A DNA stretch of 64,000 nucleotides from Pseudomonas fulva. GTDB lineage: Bacteria; Pseudomonadota; Gammaproteobacteria; Pseudomonadales; Pseudomonadaceae. Under the pieces are notes generated by a model that saw only the letters and a list, made by a program, of their open reading frames with translations, was not told the DNA's origin and searched no databases. A program made the position numbers and the translations under genes. Below, in pieces: positions 1-8,922 of the stretch (position 1 is the first letter of the stretch; every line of letters begins with the position of its first letter). The DNA lies in NCBI RefSeq assembly GCF_023517795.1, contig NZ_CP082928.1:4588001-4652000 (forward strand), given 5' to 3'.

Positions 1-215
1 CCGCGCTCGCCGGCTGCCCAGTCGCCTGGCGGGGTGTTGAACAGTGCCTGCACCAGGCCATTGTCGCTCAGGCGCTGTTTCAGCTCTGGGGCGCTGTAGT
101 CGTAGGGGAACAGATACTCAACCGCCGCGAAGCCATCGGCGGCAGCCGCAGCGAAGCGGTCCAGAAAGTCATGCTGCGGGTACAGCATGCTGAGGTTGGC
201 GGCGAAACGAGGCAT
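1..215 (-). CDS. otnI: 2-oxo-tetronate isomerase (hydroxypyruvate isomerase family), partial
   Basis: Only the first 71 residues are present; the gene runs off the left edge. The ATG at 215 opens with [20 protein letters not shown], the usual start of the hydroxypyruvate isomerase / OtnI family (a TIM-barrel sugar isomerase). In the four-carbon acid-sugar pathway OtnI converts 2-oxo-tetronate to 3-oxo-tetronate. It is the last visible gene of the leftward operon that also holds the dehydrogenase, kinase and decarboxylase, which favours OtnI over a glyoxylate-pathway Hyi. A purine-rich stretch (AAAGAGAG) lies just upstream as a possible ribosome site. Confidence 0.85.
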   Translation of the reverse strand, partial: MPRFAANLSMLYPQHDFLDRFAAAAADGFAAVEYLFPYDYSAPELKQRLSDNGLVQALFNTPPGDWAAGER

Positions 216-280
216 GGGGATCTCTCTTTTCAAATCGGCGAAGGGATTGAGAGGGCGAGCGCGCTAGCACTCGCCGCGCA

Positions 281-1738
281 TCAAACGAATGGCCACAGGA
301 TGAGGGTCATCACGAAGCCCAAGGTGCCCAGGATGGTGACCAGCACGGTCCAGGTGCGCAGGCCGTCGGCGACGTTCAGGCCGGCCAGCTTGGTGAACAT
401 CCAGTAGCCGGCGTCGTTGATGTGCGACATCGCCAGGCCGCCACCGCCCATGGCCAGGCACAGCAGCGCGAGATGGTTGGCCGATAGATCGAGGGTGGCG
501 ATCAGCGGGCTGAGGATACCGGCGGTGGTCACCAGTGCCACGGTGGTCGAACCCTGCACTGCGCGCAGCAGCATGGTCAGGATGAAGCCCAGGGCCAGTA
601 CAGGCAGCCCGGTGTGGCGCAGCGCCTCGGAGACAACCGCTCCGATACCGGTGTCGACCAGCACCTTGCCGAACACGCCACCAGCACCGGCAATGAGGAT
701 CACCATCGCTACGCCCGGTAGCGCCGAGCCGAGCACGTCGGAGACCTGCGAACTGCTCCAGCCACGGCGCGAACCCAGCAGCCAGGCGCATAGCAGCGTG
801 TCGATCAGCAGCGCTACCAGCGGCGCACCCAGTACGGTCAGCACGTCACGCAGCATCGAACCGGCTGGCAGCAGGGTGGTGGCCAGAGTGCCGAGCAGGA
901 TCAGCACGATCGGCAGCAGGATCAACGTAATGATCAGGCCGAAACCCGGGGCAGGGGCCGGCGGCAGGCTTTTGGCCAGGCTGCCGGCATTGGCCTCGGC
1001 GCCGAATTCCTTGCTCTCGGCCACTTCACGCACGGTGGAGTGGTCGTTGCGCGCCCAGGCTTCCAGGTCGGCGTTGGTTACGTGGGGGCCATACACCTCG
1101 GCACGAATGTCGTCGGTCATCGGGTAGGTTTTGCGGGTCATGCGCCCGGCGATGAAGTAGCCGACCATGCACACCACCGCGACCAGCGGAATGCCCAGCA
1201 GCAATACGCGACCCAGGTCAGCGCCTAGCTGGCTGGCAGCCGCCACGGCACCCGGGTGCGGTGGCAGGAAGGCATGCACCGCCAGCAGGGCGGCGCACAT
1301 CGGCAAAGCGAAGATCAGCAGCGGTTTGCGCGCAGCACGCGCCACACCGTAAGCCAGCGGCATGAGGATGATCACGCCGACCTCGAAGAACACCGGGATA
1401 CCGACCATGAAGCCGGCCACGGTCAACGCCAGTGGCGTGCGCCGGTTGCCGAAGCGCTCGATGAGCGTCTTGGCCAGCGCCTCGGCGCCGCCGGACAACT
1501 CGATGATGCGCCCGATCATCGCGCCCAGGGCGATGATGATCGCGATATGGCCGAGGGTTTTACCCATGCCACCTTCGATGGTGGCCACCAGGTCGGCAGG
1601 TTTCACACCTGCCACCAGGGCGACGATGATGCTGACCAGCATCAGCGCCACGAAGGGCTGGAATTTGTATTTGAGGACCAGAAACAGCAGCAGTGCGATA
1701 CCGGCACCGGCGATCAGCATCAACATGAGTGGTGTCAT
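281..1738 (-). CDS. GntP-family permease, probable tetronate (threonate/erythronate) uptake
   Basis: A 485-residue hydrophobic protein with about a dozen membrane segments, matching the GntP/gluconate:H+ symporter family in length and in segments such as IALGAMIGRIIELSGGAEAL. GntP members carry sugar acids across the inner membrane by proton symport. It lies between otnC and otnI in the tetronate operon, so the substrate is inferred to be a four-carbon sugar acid such as L-threonate, D-threonate or D-erythronate; the sequence alone cannot separate these. About 77 bases separate it from otnC and 65 from otnI, on the same strand, which fits one transcript. Confidence 0.88.
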   Translation of the reverse strand: MTPLMLMLIAGAGIALLLFLVLKYKFQPFVALMLVSIIVALVAGVKPADLVATIEGGMGKTLGHIAIIIALGAMIGRIIELSGGAEALAKTLIERFGNRRTPLALTVAGFMVGIPVFFEVGVIILMPLAYGVARAARKPLLIFALPMCAALLAVHAFLPPHPGAVAAASQLGADLGRVLLLGIPLVAVVCMVGYFIAGRMTRKTYPMTDDIRAEVYGPHVTNADLEAWARNDHSTVREVAESKEFGAEANAGSLAKSLPPAPAPGFGLIITLILLPIVLILLGTLATTLLPAGSMLRDVLTVLGAPLVALLIDTLLCAWLLGSRRGWSSSQVSDVLGSALPGVAMVILIAGAGGVFGKVLVDTGIGAVVSEALRHTGLPVLALGFILTMLLRAVQGSTTVALVTTAGILSPLIATLDLSANHLALLCLAMGGGGLAMSHINDAGYWMFTKLAGLNVADGLRTWTVLVTILGTLGFVMTLILWPFV

Positions 1739-1815
1739 TGCAATTCTCGTTTTTTATTGTTGTCCGGAATTTCCGGCTGTTCGGGCGCCGCAGGGCGGCG
1801 CCCTGCCGTGGGGCG

Positions 1816-2454
1816 TTACCAGTTCGCGCCGAAGACCTGATTGAGTTCTTCCAGCGCCTGTTGGGGCAGCGGAGCGGGTTTGGGGTCGCTCATCAGCCAC
1901 AGTCGGGCGGTTTCCTCGAGCTCTTCGAGGGCGTAGCAGGCCTTGGCCACCGAGCTTTCCCAGATCACCGGGCCGAGCCGCTCGAGCATCACGCCACGCA
2001 CGCTGTTGGCCAGCTGCGCCACGCGCTCGGCCACAACGGGCGAGCCTGGGCGCTGGTAGCCGATCAGCGGGATGTGGCCGACCTTCATTACCTGATAGGG
2101 GGTCAGAGGTGGCAGGATGTCGTCTTCACGCCACACGCCGGCCAGGGTCAGCGCTACCAAGTGGGTGGAATGGGTGTGTACCACGCCGCCGACTCCCGGG
2201 TTGCGGTCATAGACCTGGCGGTGCAGGGCCAGGGTCTTGGACGGCTTGTTGCCGGACACCCATTCGCCGGCCAGGTTGACCTTGGCGATGTCGTCCGGGT
2301 GCATGCGACCCAGGCAGGCGTCGGTAGGGGTGATCAGCCAGCCGTCATCCAGGCGGGCGCTGATGTTGCCGGCGCTGCCCACTGTGTAGCCGCGCCCATA
2401 CAGCAGCCGACCGACATCACAGATTTCCTCGCGCAGGGCTTTTTCATTGCTCAT
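1816..2454 (-). CDS. otnC: 3-oxo-tetronate 4-phosphate decarboxylase (class II aldolase family)
   Basis: A 212-residue class II aldolase/adducin-family protein. The phosphate-binding motif AGNISAR (about residues 30-36) and the zinc-ligand motif HTHSTH (about residues 93-98) are intact. In the tetronate pathway OtnC decarboxylates 3-oxo-tetronate 4-phosphate to dihydroxyacetone phosphate. AGGAG lies upstream of the ATG, inside the end of otnK: the otnK stop and the otnC start share one base (TGATG), which indicates translational coupling. The kinase upstream and permease downstream make the OtnC assignment better than fuculose- or ribulose-phosphate aldolase. Confidence 0.9.
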   Translation of the reverse strand: MSNEKALREEICDVGRLLYGRGYTVGSAGNISARLDDGWLITPTDACLGRMHPDDIAKVNLAGEWVSGNKPSKTLALHRQVYDRNPGVGGVVHTHSTHLVALTLAGVWREDDILPPLTPYQVMKVGHIPLIGYQRPGSPVVAERVAQLANSVRGVMLERLGPVIWESSVAKACYALEELEETARLWLMSDPKPAPLPQQALEELNQVFGANW

Positions 2455-3740
2455 CAGGCTTCTCCTGCCAGCTGTTTGAGGGCCTTGGCGAAGAAGTCGC
2501 GGGCACCGAAGTTGCCGGACTTCAGCGCCAGGGCGAGCGGTTGCCTGCCGTCGCTGACCGTGGCCGGTACGCCCGGGTCAATCTGCGCGCCGATCTTCAG
2601 CAGTTGCACGCCCAGTGCCTGGACCACGGTGCCGGAGGTTTCCCCGCCAGCGACCACGAAGCGGCGTATGCCCGCAGCCAGCAGCCCCTTGGCGATCTGC
2701 CCGAGGGCGTCTTCGACCATCGCCCCGGCGCGCTCGGCGCCAAGCTTCTGTTGCACGGCCTTGACTTCGTCCGGGGCGCTGGTGGCGTAGATCAGTACGG
2801 TCTGGCCAGAGTCGCGGGCGAAGGTGATGGCCTGTTCGACCACCCGCTGGCCGGCCGCCAAGGCCAGCGGGTCGATGCGCAGCGCCGGGCGGCCGGCTTC
2901 AAGCCAGGCGCTGACCTGGCCGTTGGTAGCCACCGAAGCACTGCCGGCCAGCACCACGTCACCACCGGGAATATCGATGCGCTGGGCGGCGTCGATGTCG
3001 CGCAGTTTGCCGGCCTTGCGGAAGTTGCCCGGCAATCCCAGGGCCAGGCCCGAGCCGCCGGTAAGCAGCGGCAGGTCGGCGCAGGCTTCGCCCAGGGTGT
3101 AGAGATCGGCGTCCGACACGGCATCGGCAATCGCCATGGTTACACCCTCGGCACGCAGTTCGGCGATGCGCGCACGCACGGCATCGCTGCCATTGGCCAC
3201 GGTGTCATAGCGCAGCAGGCCGACCTTGCCCTGGGTCTGGGCATCGAGCACGCGCAGCAGGTTGGCGTCACCCATTGGCGTCAGCGGGTGATTCTGCATG
3301 CCCGACTCATTGAGCAGTTGATCCTGGACGAACAGGTGGCCGCGGAAAATCGTCCGGCCGTTCTCCGGGAACGCCGGGCAAGCGATGCTGAAATCGCCGC
3401 CCAGTTTGGCCAGCAGCGCCTCGCTGACCTGGCCGATATTGCCGGCCGGGGTGGAGTCGAAGGTCGAGCAGTACTTGAAGAAGATCTGCTCGCAGCCGCG
3501 CTCGCGCAGCCACTCCATGGCCGCCAGGGACTCGGCGACGGCTTCGGCGGCCGGCGTGGTGCGCGACTTCAAGGCGATGACGATGGCGTCGGCATCCAGG
3601 CCGGCAGCCACTTCTGCGCTGGGAATGCCGATGCTCTGCACGGTGCGCATGCCGCCGCGCACCAGCATGTTGGCCAGGTCGGTGGCGCCAGTGAAGTCAT
3701 CGGCGATGCAGCCCAGCAGCGGGCGAGAAGTCATGTTCAT
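2454..3740 (-). CDS. otnK: 3-oxo-tetronate kinase (DUF1537 family)
   Basis: A 428-residue protein of the DUF1537 four-carbon acid-sugar kinase family. It starts with the family motif GCIADDFTGATDLANMLVRG, and the C-terminal nucleotide-binding half has the conserved FVVAGGETSGTVVQALG glycine-rich stretch. The enzyme phosphorylates 3-oxo-tetronate at the 4 position with ATP. The start ATG at 3740 has GGAG ten bases upstream, and only three bases separate it from the ltnD stop. Length and both domains are complete, so it should be active. Confidence 0.92.
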   Translation of the reverse strand: MNMTSRPLLGCIADDFTGATDLANMLVRGGMRTVQSIGIPSAEVAAGLDADAIVIALKSRTTPAAEAVAESLAAMEWLRERGCEQIFFKYCSTFDSTPAGNIGQVSEALLAKLGGDFSIACPAFPENGRTIFRGHLFVQDQLLNESGMQNHPLTPMGDANLLRVLDAQTQGKVGLLRYDTVANGSDAVRARIAELRAEGVTMAIADAVSDADLYTLGEACADLPLLTGGSGLALGLPGNFRKAGKLRDIDAAQRIDIPGGDVVLAGSASVATNGQVSAWLEAGRPALRIDPLALAAGQRVVEQAITFARDSGQTVLIYATSAPDEVKAVQQKLGAERAGAMVEDALGQIAKGLLAAGIRRFVVAGGETSGTVVQALGVQLLKIGAQIDPGVPATVSDGRQPLALALKSGNFGARDFFAKALKQLAGEA

Positions 3741-3743
3741 CGG

Positions 3744-4646
3744 TTACTCCTTGCCCTTGGCTTTCGGCAGCTCGATGCCAGGGAAAATCTTGATCACGGC
3801 GGAGTCGTCCTCGCGACCGAAACCGGCGCTGGAGGCTTGCATGAACATCTGGTGAGCGGTGGCCGATAGCGGCAGCGGGAATTTGCTGGTGCGTGCGGTA
3901 TCGAGCACCAGGCCCAGGTCCTTGACGAAGATGTCCACGGCCGAGAGCGGCGTGTAGTCGGCGTTGAGGATGTGCGGCACGCGATTCTCGAACATCCACG
4001 AGTTGCCGGCGCTGTTGGTGATCACTTCGTACAGGGCATCGGCATCCACGCCTTCGCGCAGGCCCAGAGCCATGGCTTCGGCGCTGGCGGCAATGTGCAC
4101 ACCGGCCAACAGCTGGTTGATGATCTTGACCTTGGAGCCCAGGCCATGGAGGTCGCCGAGGCGGTACACCTTGCCCGCCATGCCGGCCAGTACGGCTTCG
4201 GCCTTGGCATACGCGTCGGCGGGGCCGGAAGTCATCATGGTCATCTGGCCGGCGGCGGCCTTGGCGGCACCACCGGAAATCGGTGCGTCGAGATAGGCGA
4301 GGCCCTTGTCAGCCAGGCGCTGGCCCAACTCCACGGCGAAGGTTGGCGCGACGGTGGCGCAGCCGATCACCAGGCTGCCGGGGCGCAGGGCGGCGACGGT
4401 ACCCTTGTCACCGAACAGCACGGTCTCGGTCTGCTCGGCATTGACCACCACGGTAATGACGATGTCGCAGGCTGCGGCCATCTCGGCAGGCGAGGCACAG
4501 GCCACACCGCCCTCGGCGGCGAATGCCTGAACCACCTCGTTGCGTACATCACAGGCATGCACCTTGAACCCGCTGCGCAGCAGGGAGCGGGCAATACCCA
4601 GGCCCATGGCGCCCAAGCCGATCACCCCGACATTGGATTGAGTCAT
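3744..4646 (-). CDS. ltnD: L-threonate dehydrogenase (beta-hydroxyacid dehydrogenase family)
   Basis: A 300-residue NAD-dependent 3-hydroxyisobutyrate-dehydrogenase-like enzyme. The Rossmann motif GVIGLGAMGLGIARSLL is at residues 7-23, the substrate-binding DAPISGG block near 120, and the catalytic-lysine region GSKVKIINQ near 170. LtnD oxidises L-threonate to 2-oxo-tetronate, the entry step for OtnI, OtnK and OtnC, all of which follow it. D-threonate/D-erythronate dehydrogenation cannot be excluded from sequence. It is the first structural gene after the DeoR regulator, with GAGGA upstream of the ATG. Confidence 0.88.
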   Translation of the reverse strand: MTQSNVGVIGLGAMGLGIARSLLRSGFKVHACDVRNEVVQAFAAEGGVACASPAEMAAACDIVITVVVNAEQTETVLFGDKGTVAALRPGSLVIGCATVAPTFAVELGQRLADKGLAYLDAPISGGAAKAAAGQMTMMTSGPADAYAKAEAVLAGMAGKVYRLGDLHGLGSKVKIINQLLAGVHIAASAEAMALGLREGVDADALYEVITNSAGNSWMFENRVPHILNADYTPLSAVDIFVKDLGLVLDTARTSKFPLPLSATAHQMFMQASSAGFGREDDSAVIKIFPGIELPKAKGKE

Positions 4647-4699
4647 TGCTGTCTTCCTCGGTCTTTGCCGTCGCGCGTCATGCTGGTTGACGGCTTAAT

Positions 4700-4780
4700 T
4701 GTTCTGAAATGTGAATCGGATACTGAATTAATGAGCGAATGATGTGAAGTATTTTTTCAAATTAACAAAAATTCACAGGT
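4700..4780 (-). promoter_or_regulatory. Candidate DeoR operator/promoter region of the tetronate operon
   Basis: This AT-rich stretch between the regulator and ltnD contains TGTGAA at 4710-4715 and 4743-4748 and the inverted copy TTCACA at 4772-4777. Repeated, oppositely oriented half-sites upstream of the operon next to a DeoR-family gene suggest repressor binding. No single -35/-10 pair stands out, so the transcription start is not placed. TGTGAA also resembles half of a CRP/Vfr site, which is an alternative reading. Confidence 0.4.
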
Positions 4781-4940
4781 CCGGGCGGGCAAATATCACG
4801 TTCGAGTGAACGGGTGAGGGCGGGCTTCAGTCGGAAAAGGCTTGTACTGACCTTGAGTCAGGCGCGCGTAGACCGAAGCCGAGCCAGCCAGGGGGGTGCT
4901 GGCTGGATTGGCTTGAGGCGCGATATCTGGGGGTGGCGGG

Positions 4941-5759
4941 TCAGGAGGCCGGGGTGTAGGCGAGCAAGAGCTCGATGCGCTGGTGGCGGATGCTCTCGGC
5001 TGCGGCGGGGGTGAGTGCGCTGTCGGTGATGAGGGCGTCGAATTGTTCCAGGGCGGCGACCTTGTACATGCCGAAGGTGCCGTATTTGGAGCTGGTGGCG
5101 ATCAGCACATTACGCGAGGCCGATTGCATGGCCGCTTGCTTGACCTCGACTTTCAGCGCCGACGGCGTGGTAGTACCACGCTGCAGGTCCCAGGAACTGG
5201 TGGAAATGAACGCGATGTCGGTGGCCAGCTGGCGCAGGGTCGCCGCCGCCAGACCACCGACGCTGGAGATGTTGGGATGGTCGAGCAGCCCGCCGGTGTG
5301 GATCACGTTCACATGGTCGGCTTCGGCCAGGGCATGCACGATCCCGAAGTCGTTGGTGACTACGGTCATGCCTGACAGCGCGATGATATGTGGCACGATC
5401 TCCAGGGTGGTGGTGCCCGCGTCCAGGTAGATCGTCATATCGGGGTGCAGCAGGCCGGCAGCCAGGCGGGCCATGGCCTGCTTGTGCGGCAACTCCACCA
5501 CGGCCTTGGAGTCATGGCTGGGCTCACTGTGCAACTGGCTGGCGATACGCACGCCGCCGGTGACCGAATAGGCGCGGCCTTGTTGCTCCAGCTGGGCGAT
5601 GTCGCGGCGCACGGTCATGTGCGAACACTCGAACATCTCCATCAGTTGATGAACGCTGAGCACCTGATGCTTGCGCAACTGGCGCAGCATCTGTTCACGG
5701 CGCTGCTCGGGGATCATTGGGGCAACGCTGGGCGAGGCGTGCTTATCGGAAGGTGGCAT
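4941..5759 (-). CDS. DeoR-family transcriptional regulator of the tetronate operon
   Basis: A DeoR-type repressor with an N-terminal winged helix (EQRREQMLRQLRKHQVLSV, then CSHMTVRRDIAQLEQQGRA) and a C-terminal sugar-phosphate sensor domain carrying the family motif YLDAGTTTLEIVPHI. I place the start at the ATG at 5759 because AGGAG lies five bases upstream; a GTG at 5780 would add seven residues but has no comparable ribosome site. It is transcribed in the same direction as ltnD, 294 bases ahead, so it most likely senses a phosphorylated pathway intermediate and controls the operon. That regulatory target is inference from position. Confidence 0.88.
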   Translation of the reverse strand: MPPSDKHASPSVAPMIPEQRREQMLRQLRKHQVLSVHQLMEMFECSHMTVRRDIAQLEQQGRAYSVTGGVRIASQLHSEPSHDSKAVVELPHKQAMARLAAGLLHPDMTIYLDAGTTTLEIVPHIIALSGMTVVTNDFGIVHALAEADHVNVIHTGGLLDHPNISSVGGLAAATLRQLATDIAFISTSSWDLQRGTTTPSALKVEVKQAAMQSASRNVLIATSSKYGTFGMYKVAALEQFDALITDSALTPAAAESIRHQRIELLLAYTPAS

Positions 5760-6020
5760 GCGCGCTCCTGCGTAAGGCACCGTGGTGCAGGTGCGAGGTA
5801 ATCAGTGGCGGGTTTTTTAACACAATCCGCTCATTCAAACCATTTGGCCCTCAGCGCAGCGATGGCGGTTCCAAGGCAGCCGACTGCCGCTATCTATTAC
5901 CTCCCAGCCCGGAACTTGTAATTTTGCAATTTACTCCAATATCTCGATTCAGCGGCGCCGGGCGCCGCGCGGCATCGTGAACAGGGACGTGCATTTCTCC
6001 ATGGCTCAAGCGAGGCACCC

Positions 6021-6695
6021 ATGAATTCCGAAGAGCAAACCCTGATCGATGGCCTGTTCACCCGCCTGCAAGCAGCCGAGCACGAGGGTGGGTTGCGCGA
6101 TACCGAAGCCGAGGCGCAGATCAGAAACCACCTGGCCCGCCAGCCCGCCGCGCCCTATTACATGGCCCAGGCGCTGTTGATCCAGGAGGCCGCCATCAAG
6201 CGCCTGGACCAGCGCGTGCGGGAACTGGAAGCCCAGGCGGCGGATGCGCAGCGCCAGCGCTCAGGTGGTGGCGGCTTTCTTTCCGGGCTGTTCGGGGGCG
6301 GGCAGCCGGCCGGCACGCCGCAGCCGAGCCAGCGCCCGGCCGGCTGGGGCGAAACGCGCTTCTCCCAGAACGCCAATGCCGCACCCGTGGCGCCGGCCGG
6401 CATGCCCGGCGCCGCACCGGTGGGCCAGGGCGGCGGCTTCATGCGCGGCGCGTTGCAGACGGCAGCCGGTGTGGCCGGCGGGGTGATGGTGGCGGATCTG
6501 CTGACCAACATGTTCCACCACAACCAGCCCCAGGAGATCGTCGAAGTCATCCGCGAGGACGCGCCCATGCAGGACAGTTTCGGCAATGGCCTGGACGACA
6601 CCCCTTACGCCGGCAGCAGCGACATGAGCAACGATATCGACACCGATGCCTTCGACAGTTCGGACTTCTTCGACGACGACAGCATGTTCAGCTGA
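6021..6695 (+). CDS. DUF2076 domain-containing protein
   Basis: A 224-residue protein starting MNSEEQTLIDGLFTRLQAAE, the hallmark N-terminus of DUF2076 (periplasmic ligand-binding sensor annotation in some databases). The first 80 residues are helical; the middle is rich in Gly, Pro and Ala; the last 40 residues are strongly acidic with many Asp and Ser. A short glycine/alanine-rich hydrophobic stretch lies near residues 145-165. No signal peptide is evident and function is unknown. It converges on the diguanylate cyclase gene with only 11 bases between stop codons, and no clear terminator is visible there. Confidence 0.8.
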   Translation: MNSEEQTLIDGLFTRLQAAEHEGGLRDTEAEAQIRNHLARQPAAPYYMAQALLIQEAAIKRLDQRVRELEAQAADAQRQRSGGGGFLSGLFGGGQPAGTPQPSQRPAGWGETRFSQNANAAPVAPAGMPGAAPVGQGGGFMRGALQTAAGVAGGVMVADLLTNMFHHNQPQEIVEVIREDAPMQDSFGNGLDDTPYAGSSDMSNDIDTDAFDSSDFFDDDSMFS

Positions 6696-6706
6696 GGCCG
6701 CGCACG

Positions 6707-7879
6707 CTAGCCGGCCAGCGCTGCGGCGTTGGCGGTGCGGTCCACCAGGCGCAGGCTGTCACGCCCGCCGCGCTTGGACTGGTACAGCGCCGCGTCACCC
6801 TGTTCGATCAGCGCCGCCAGGCTGGCCGGGGGCTGGTCAAACAGGCTGGCGCCAATGCTCAGGGTCACGGCTTCAGGCGTGGCGAACGCCTGGGCAGCGG
6901 TGCTCTGAAACTGCTGGCGCAGCAGGTCGCCCAGGCCGGTGATGCGTTCGGAGGAGGCATCCCTGAGCAACATCACGAATTCGTCGCCGCCCAGCCGCGC
7001 CGCCAAGGAGCCCTCCGGCAAGCTGCGGCGGATCATCTCCCCCAGGGCGACCAGCAACTGGTCACCGGCAGCATGGCCATGCAGGTCGTTGACCTGCTTG
7101 AAGTTGTCGATATCGATCAGCAGCAGGGCGCCCGGGCGCGCCGCAGACACCTCGTTGAGCAGGTTCGGCGCGCGCGCCTCCAGCGCCCGGCGGTTGTACA
7201 TGGCGGTCAGGGGGTCGCGGGCGGCCAGGCGTTCGATGCGCTTCTCGCGGCGGTAGCGCACGGTGCCGGTCATCGACAGGGCGATCAGCATCAGCGCCAT
7301 CACCCCTTCGACCAGCGAGACCTTGATGATCAGGCCCTGAAACGAGGCCAGGTCGATCAGCGTGCCGGGCACCAGCACCGGAAAGGTCTTGGCGAGGTAG
7401 AACAGCCCATGGCCCAGCAACACGAAGCGCAGCTGGGCTGCCCCGGCGCCCAGCGATTTGCCCCGGGGGCGCAGCAAAAAGCTGGCCCTGATGGTGATCG
7501 ACGCGATCAGCAGCGAATTGACCACCAGCATGATCTTCGACCATTGCGGCCCGCTGGGCAGCAGCAACATCGCCAACCAGACGGCCACCATCAGCAGCCA
7601 GGCCCGCGATAGCCGCGTTTCGGTAAAGCGTGCGACACCGGCGAAGAACAGCCAGTGCGAGGTCACCAGCAGGCCGTTGGCGAACCAGATGCCGACCAGC
7701 AGCAGGCCACTGCTGCGCAGCAGGGCGAGCGTGGAACCCATGCTGATCAGGGCGAAGCCGGCGCTCCAGAACAGCAGCGCCGGCTCGCGAATGGTTCGCC
7801 ATTCGATCGCCAGGTAGAGAGAGGCCGCCAGCGCCAGGGCGATGGTCATCGTCAGCAGGGTCAGGGGATCGAGCGCCAC
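6707..7879 (-). CDS. Membrane-bound diguanylate cyclase (GGDEF)
   Basis: A 390-residue protein with about seven hydrophobic segments in the first 200 residues, then a GGDEF domain. The active-site signature ARLGGDEFVML is intact, so synthesis of cyclic di-GMP from GTP is expected. The usual RxxD inhibitory site just before the signature is not visible (the stretch reads RRSLPEGSLAAR), which suggests weaker product feedback. The start is GTG at 7879 with GGAAGG about eleven bases upstream. Neighbours give no clue to its input signal; the membrane part is a 7TM-like sensor of unknown ligand. Confidence 0.88.
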   Translation of the reverse strand: MALDPLTLLTMTIALALAASLYLAIEWRTIREPALLFWSAGFALISMGSTLALLRSSGLLLVGIWFANGLLVTSHWLFFAGVARFTETRLSRAWLLMVAVWLAMLLLPSGPQWSKIMLVVNSLLIASITIRASFLLRPRGKSLGAGAAQLRFVLLGHGLFYLAKTFPVLVPGTLIDLASFQGLIIKVSLVEGVMALMLIALSMTGTVRYRREKRIERLAARDPLTAMYNRRALEARAPNLLNEVSAARPGALLLIDIDNFKQVNDLHGHAAGDQLLVALGEMIRRSLPEGSLAARLGGDEFVMLLRDASSERITGLGDLLRQQFQSTAAQAFATPEAVTLSIGASLFDQPPASLAALIEQGDAALYQSKRGGRDSLRLVDRTANAAALAG

Positions 7880-8016
7880 GGGGTAATCGGCCTTCCGTTA
7901 CAGGTCAGAGGTGCGATCTGCCGGCTTGCCGGCAGTGAATCGGTTATGACTTCGAGCATAGCCACGCTTTATGAAAGTGCGGCGCTGGCGCCAGTACAGC
8001 AATGCCCGCGGCGGCT

Positions 8017-8685
8017 TCACTGGCCGCTGTGTTTCGGCCTGACCGTCAGGCTGACCAGGCGGGTGACCACCAGGCCGATGTACATGACCCCGGCGAACTG
8101 CTCGAGCATCACCAGGGCGCGGGCGAAGGGCCGCAGCGGAATGATGTCGCTCAGGCCGACCCCCGACAGCGTGGTGAAGCTCAGGAACAGCAGCTCCACC
8201 CAGGTGCGCTGCGCCTCGGGATCGATCGCCGCGCTGAAGCTGCCAGGGCTGACCAGTTGGCATACCGAAAACGCGTGGGCGAAGGCCCAGGCCAGCAGGG
8301 TGAAGGTGGCGCCGACGGCGAACAGTTCGTCGGTGCTGGCGCGCTGGTCTTCCATCATGTAGGCGATCAGGCCGCCGGCCGCATAGAAATAGAAGCTCGA
8401 TTCCAGCGCCGCCAGCAGGATCGACAGCGCGGTGTTGCTCTCGAACTCCACGGCCACGGTCAGCATCAGGATGCACGCCGCCTGGGTGAAGGCGATCCAC
8501 TGGATGGTCGGGCTGCTGCGTACCATGCGCAGTGACATTGCCAGCACCACGATGCCGAAGGCGCCGACGATGGCCCGCCCCTCGGACAGGCGCTCCATGA
8601 AGGGGTAGAGCACGATGCCCAGCAATTGCACGAACAGCAGGCTGGCGGAGGGGTAGCGGAGCAGGTAGGTATGAGCCTTGGGCAT
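8017..8685 (-). CDS. Two-TM-pore potassium-channel-like membrane protein
   Basis: A 222-residue protein with about five hydrophobic segments followed by a pore-helix/filter and a last membrane helix, the pattern of ion channel family proteins (Ion_trans_2). The filter region reads TTLSGVGLSD, where canonical potassium channels have T-x-G-Y-G-D, so the filter is recognisable but degenerate. I chose the ATG at 8685 (MPKAHTYLLR); a much longer open frame extends further upstream but only through the antisense of the methyltransferase gene. No regulatory nucleotide-binding domain is attached. Confidence 0.75.
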   Translation of the reverse strand: MPKAHTYLLRYPSASLLFVQLLGIVLYPFMERLSEGRAIVGAFGIVVLAMSLRMVRSSPTIQWIAFTQAACILMLTVAVEFESNTALSILLAALESSFYFYAAGGLIAYMMEDQRASTDELFAVGATFTLLAWAFAHAFSVCQLVSPGSFSAAIDPEAQRTWVELLFLSFTTLSGVGLSDIIPLRPFARALVMLEQFAGVMYIGLVVTRLVSLTVRPKHSGQ

Positions 8686-8922
8686 CGGAGTGGACCGGGC
8701 GAGGGGAGGTATGCAGCGGGGCTGCATTTTGCCGGGCAGTCTAAAGGATCGCCAGCGCCGCGTAAGCTGCCGTTCGCCGCCGGGCATGCACCTAGGGCGG
8801 CCGTCATCCCGGGGCATCCGCAAGGGGGCGGCGCTCGCCGGGCCGCGAATAGTCGCGGCGCCGCGCGGGATTTCGGCTATGATCCGCCACCCTCGAAAAC
8901 ACTCCGCCATGGTCAGGTCCCG

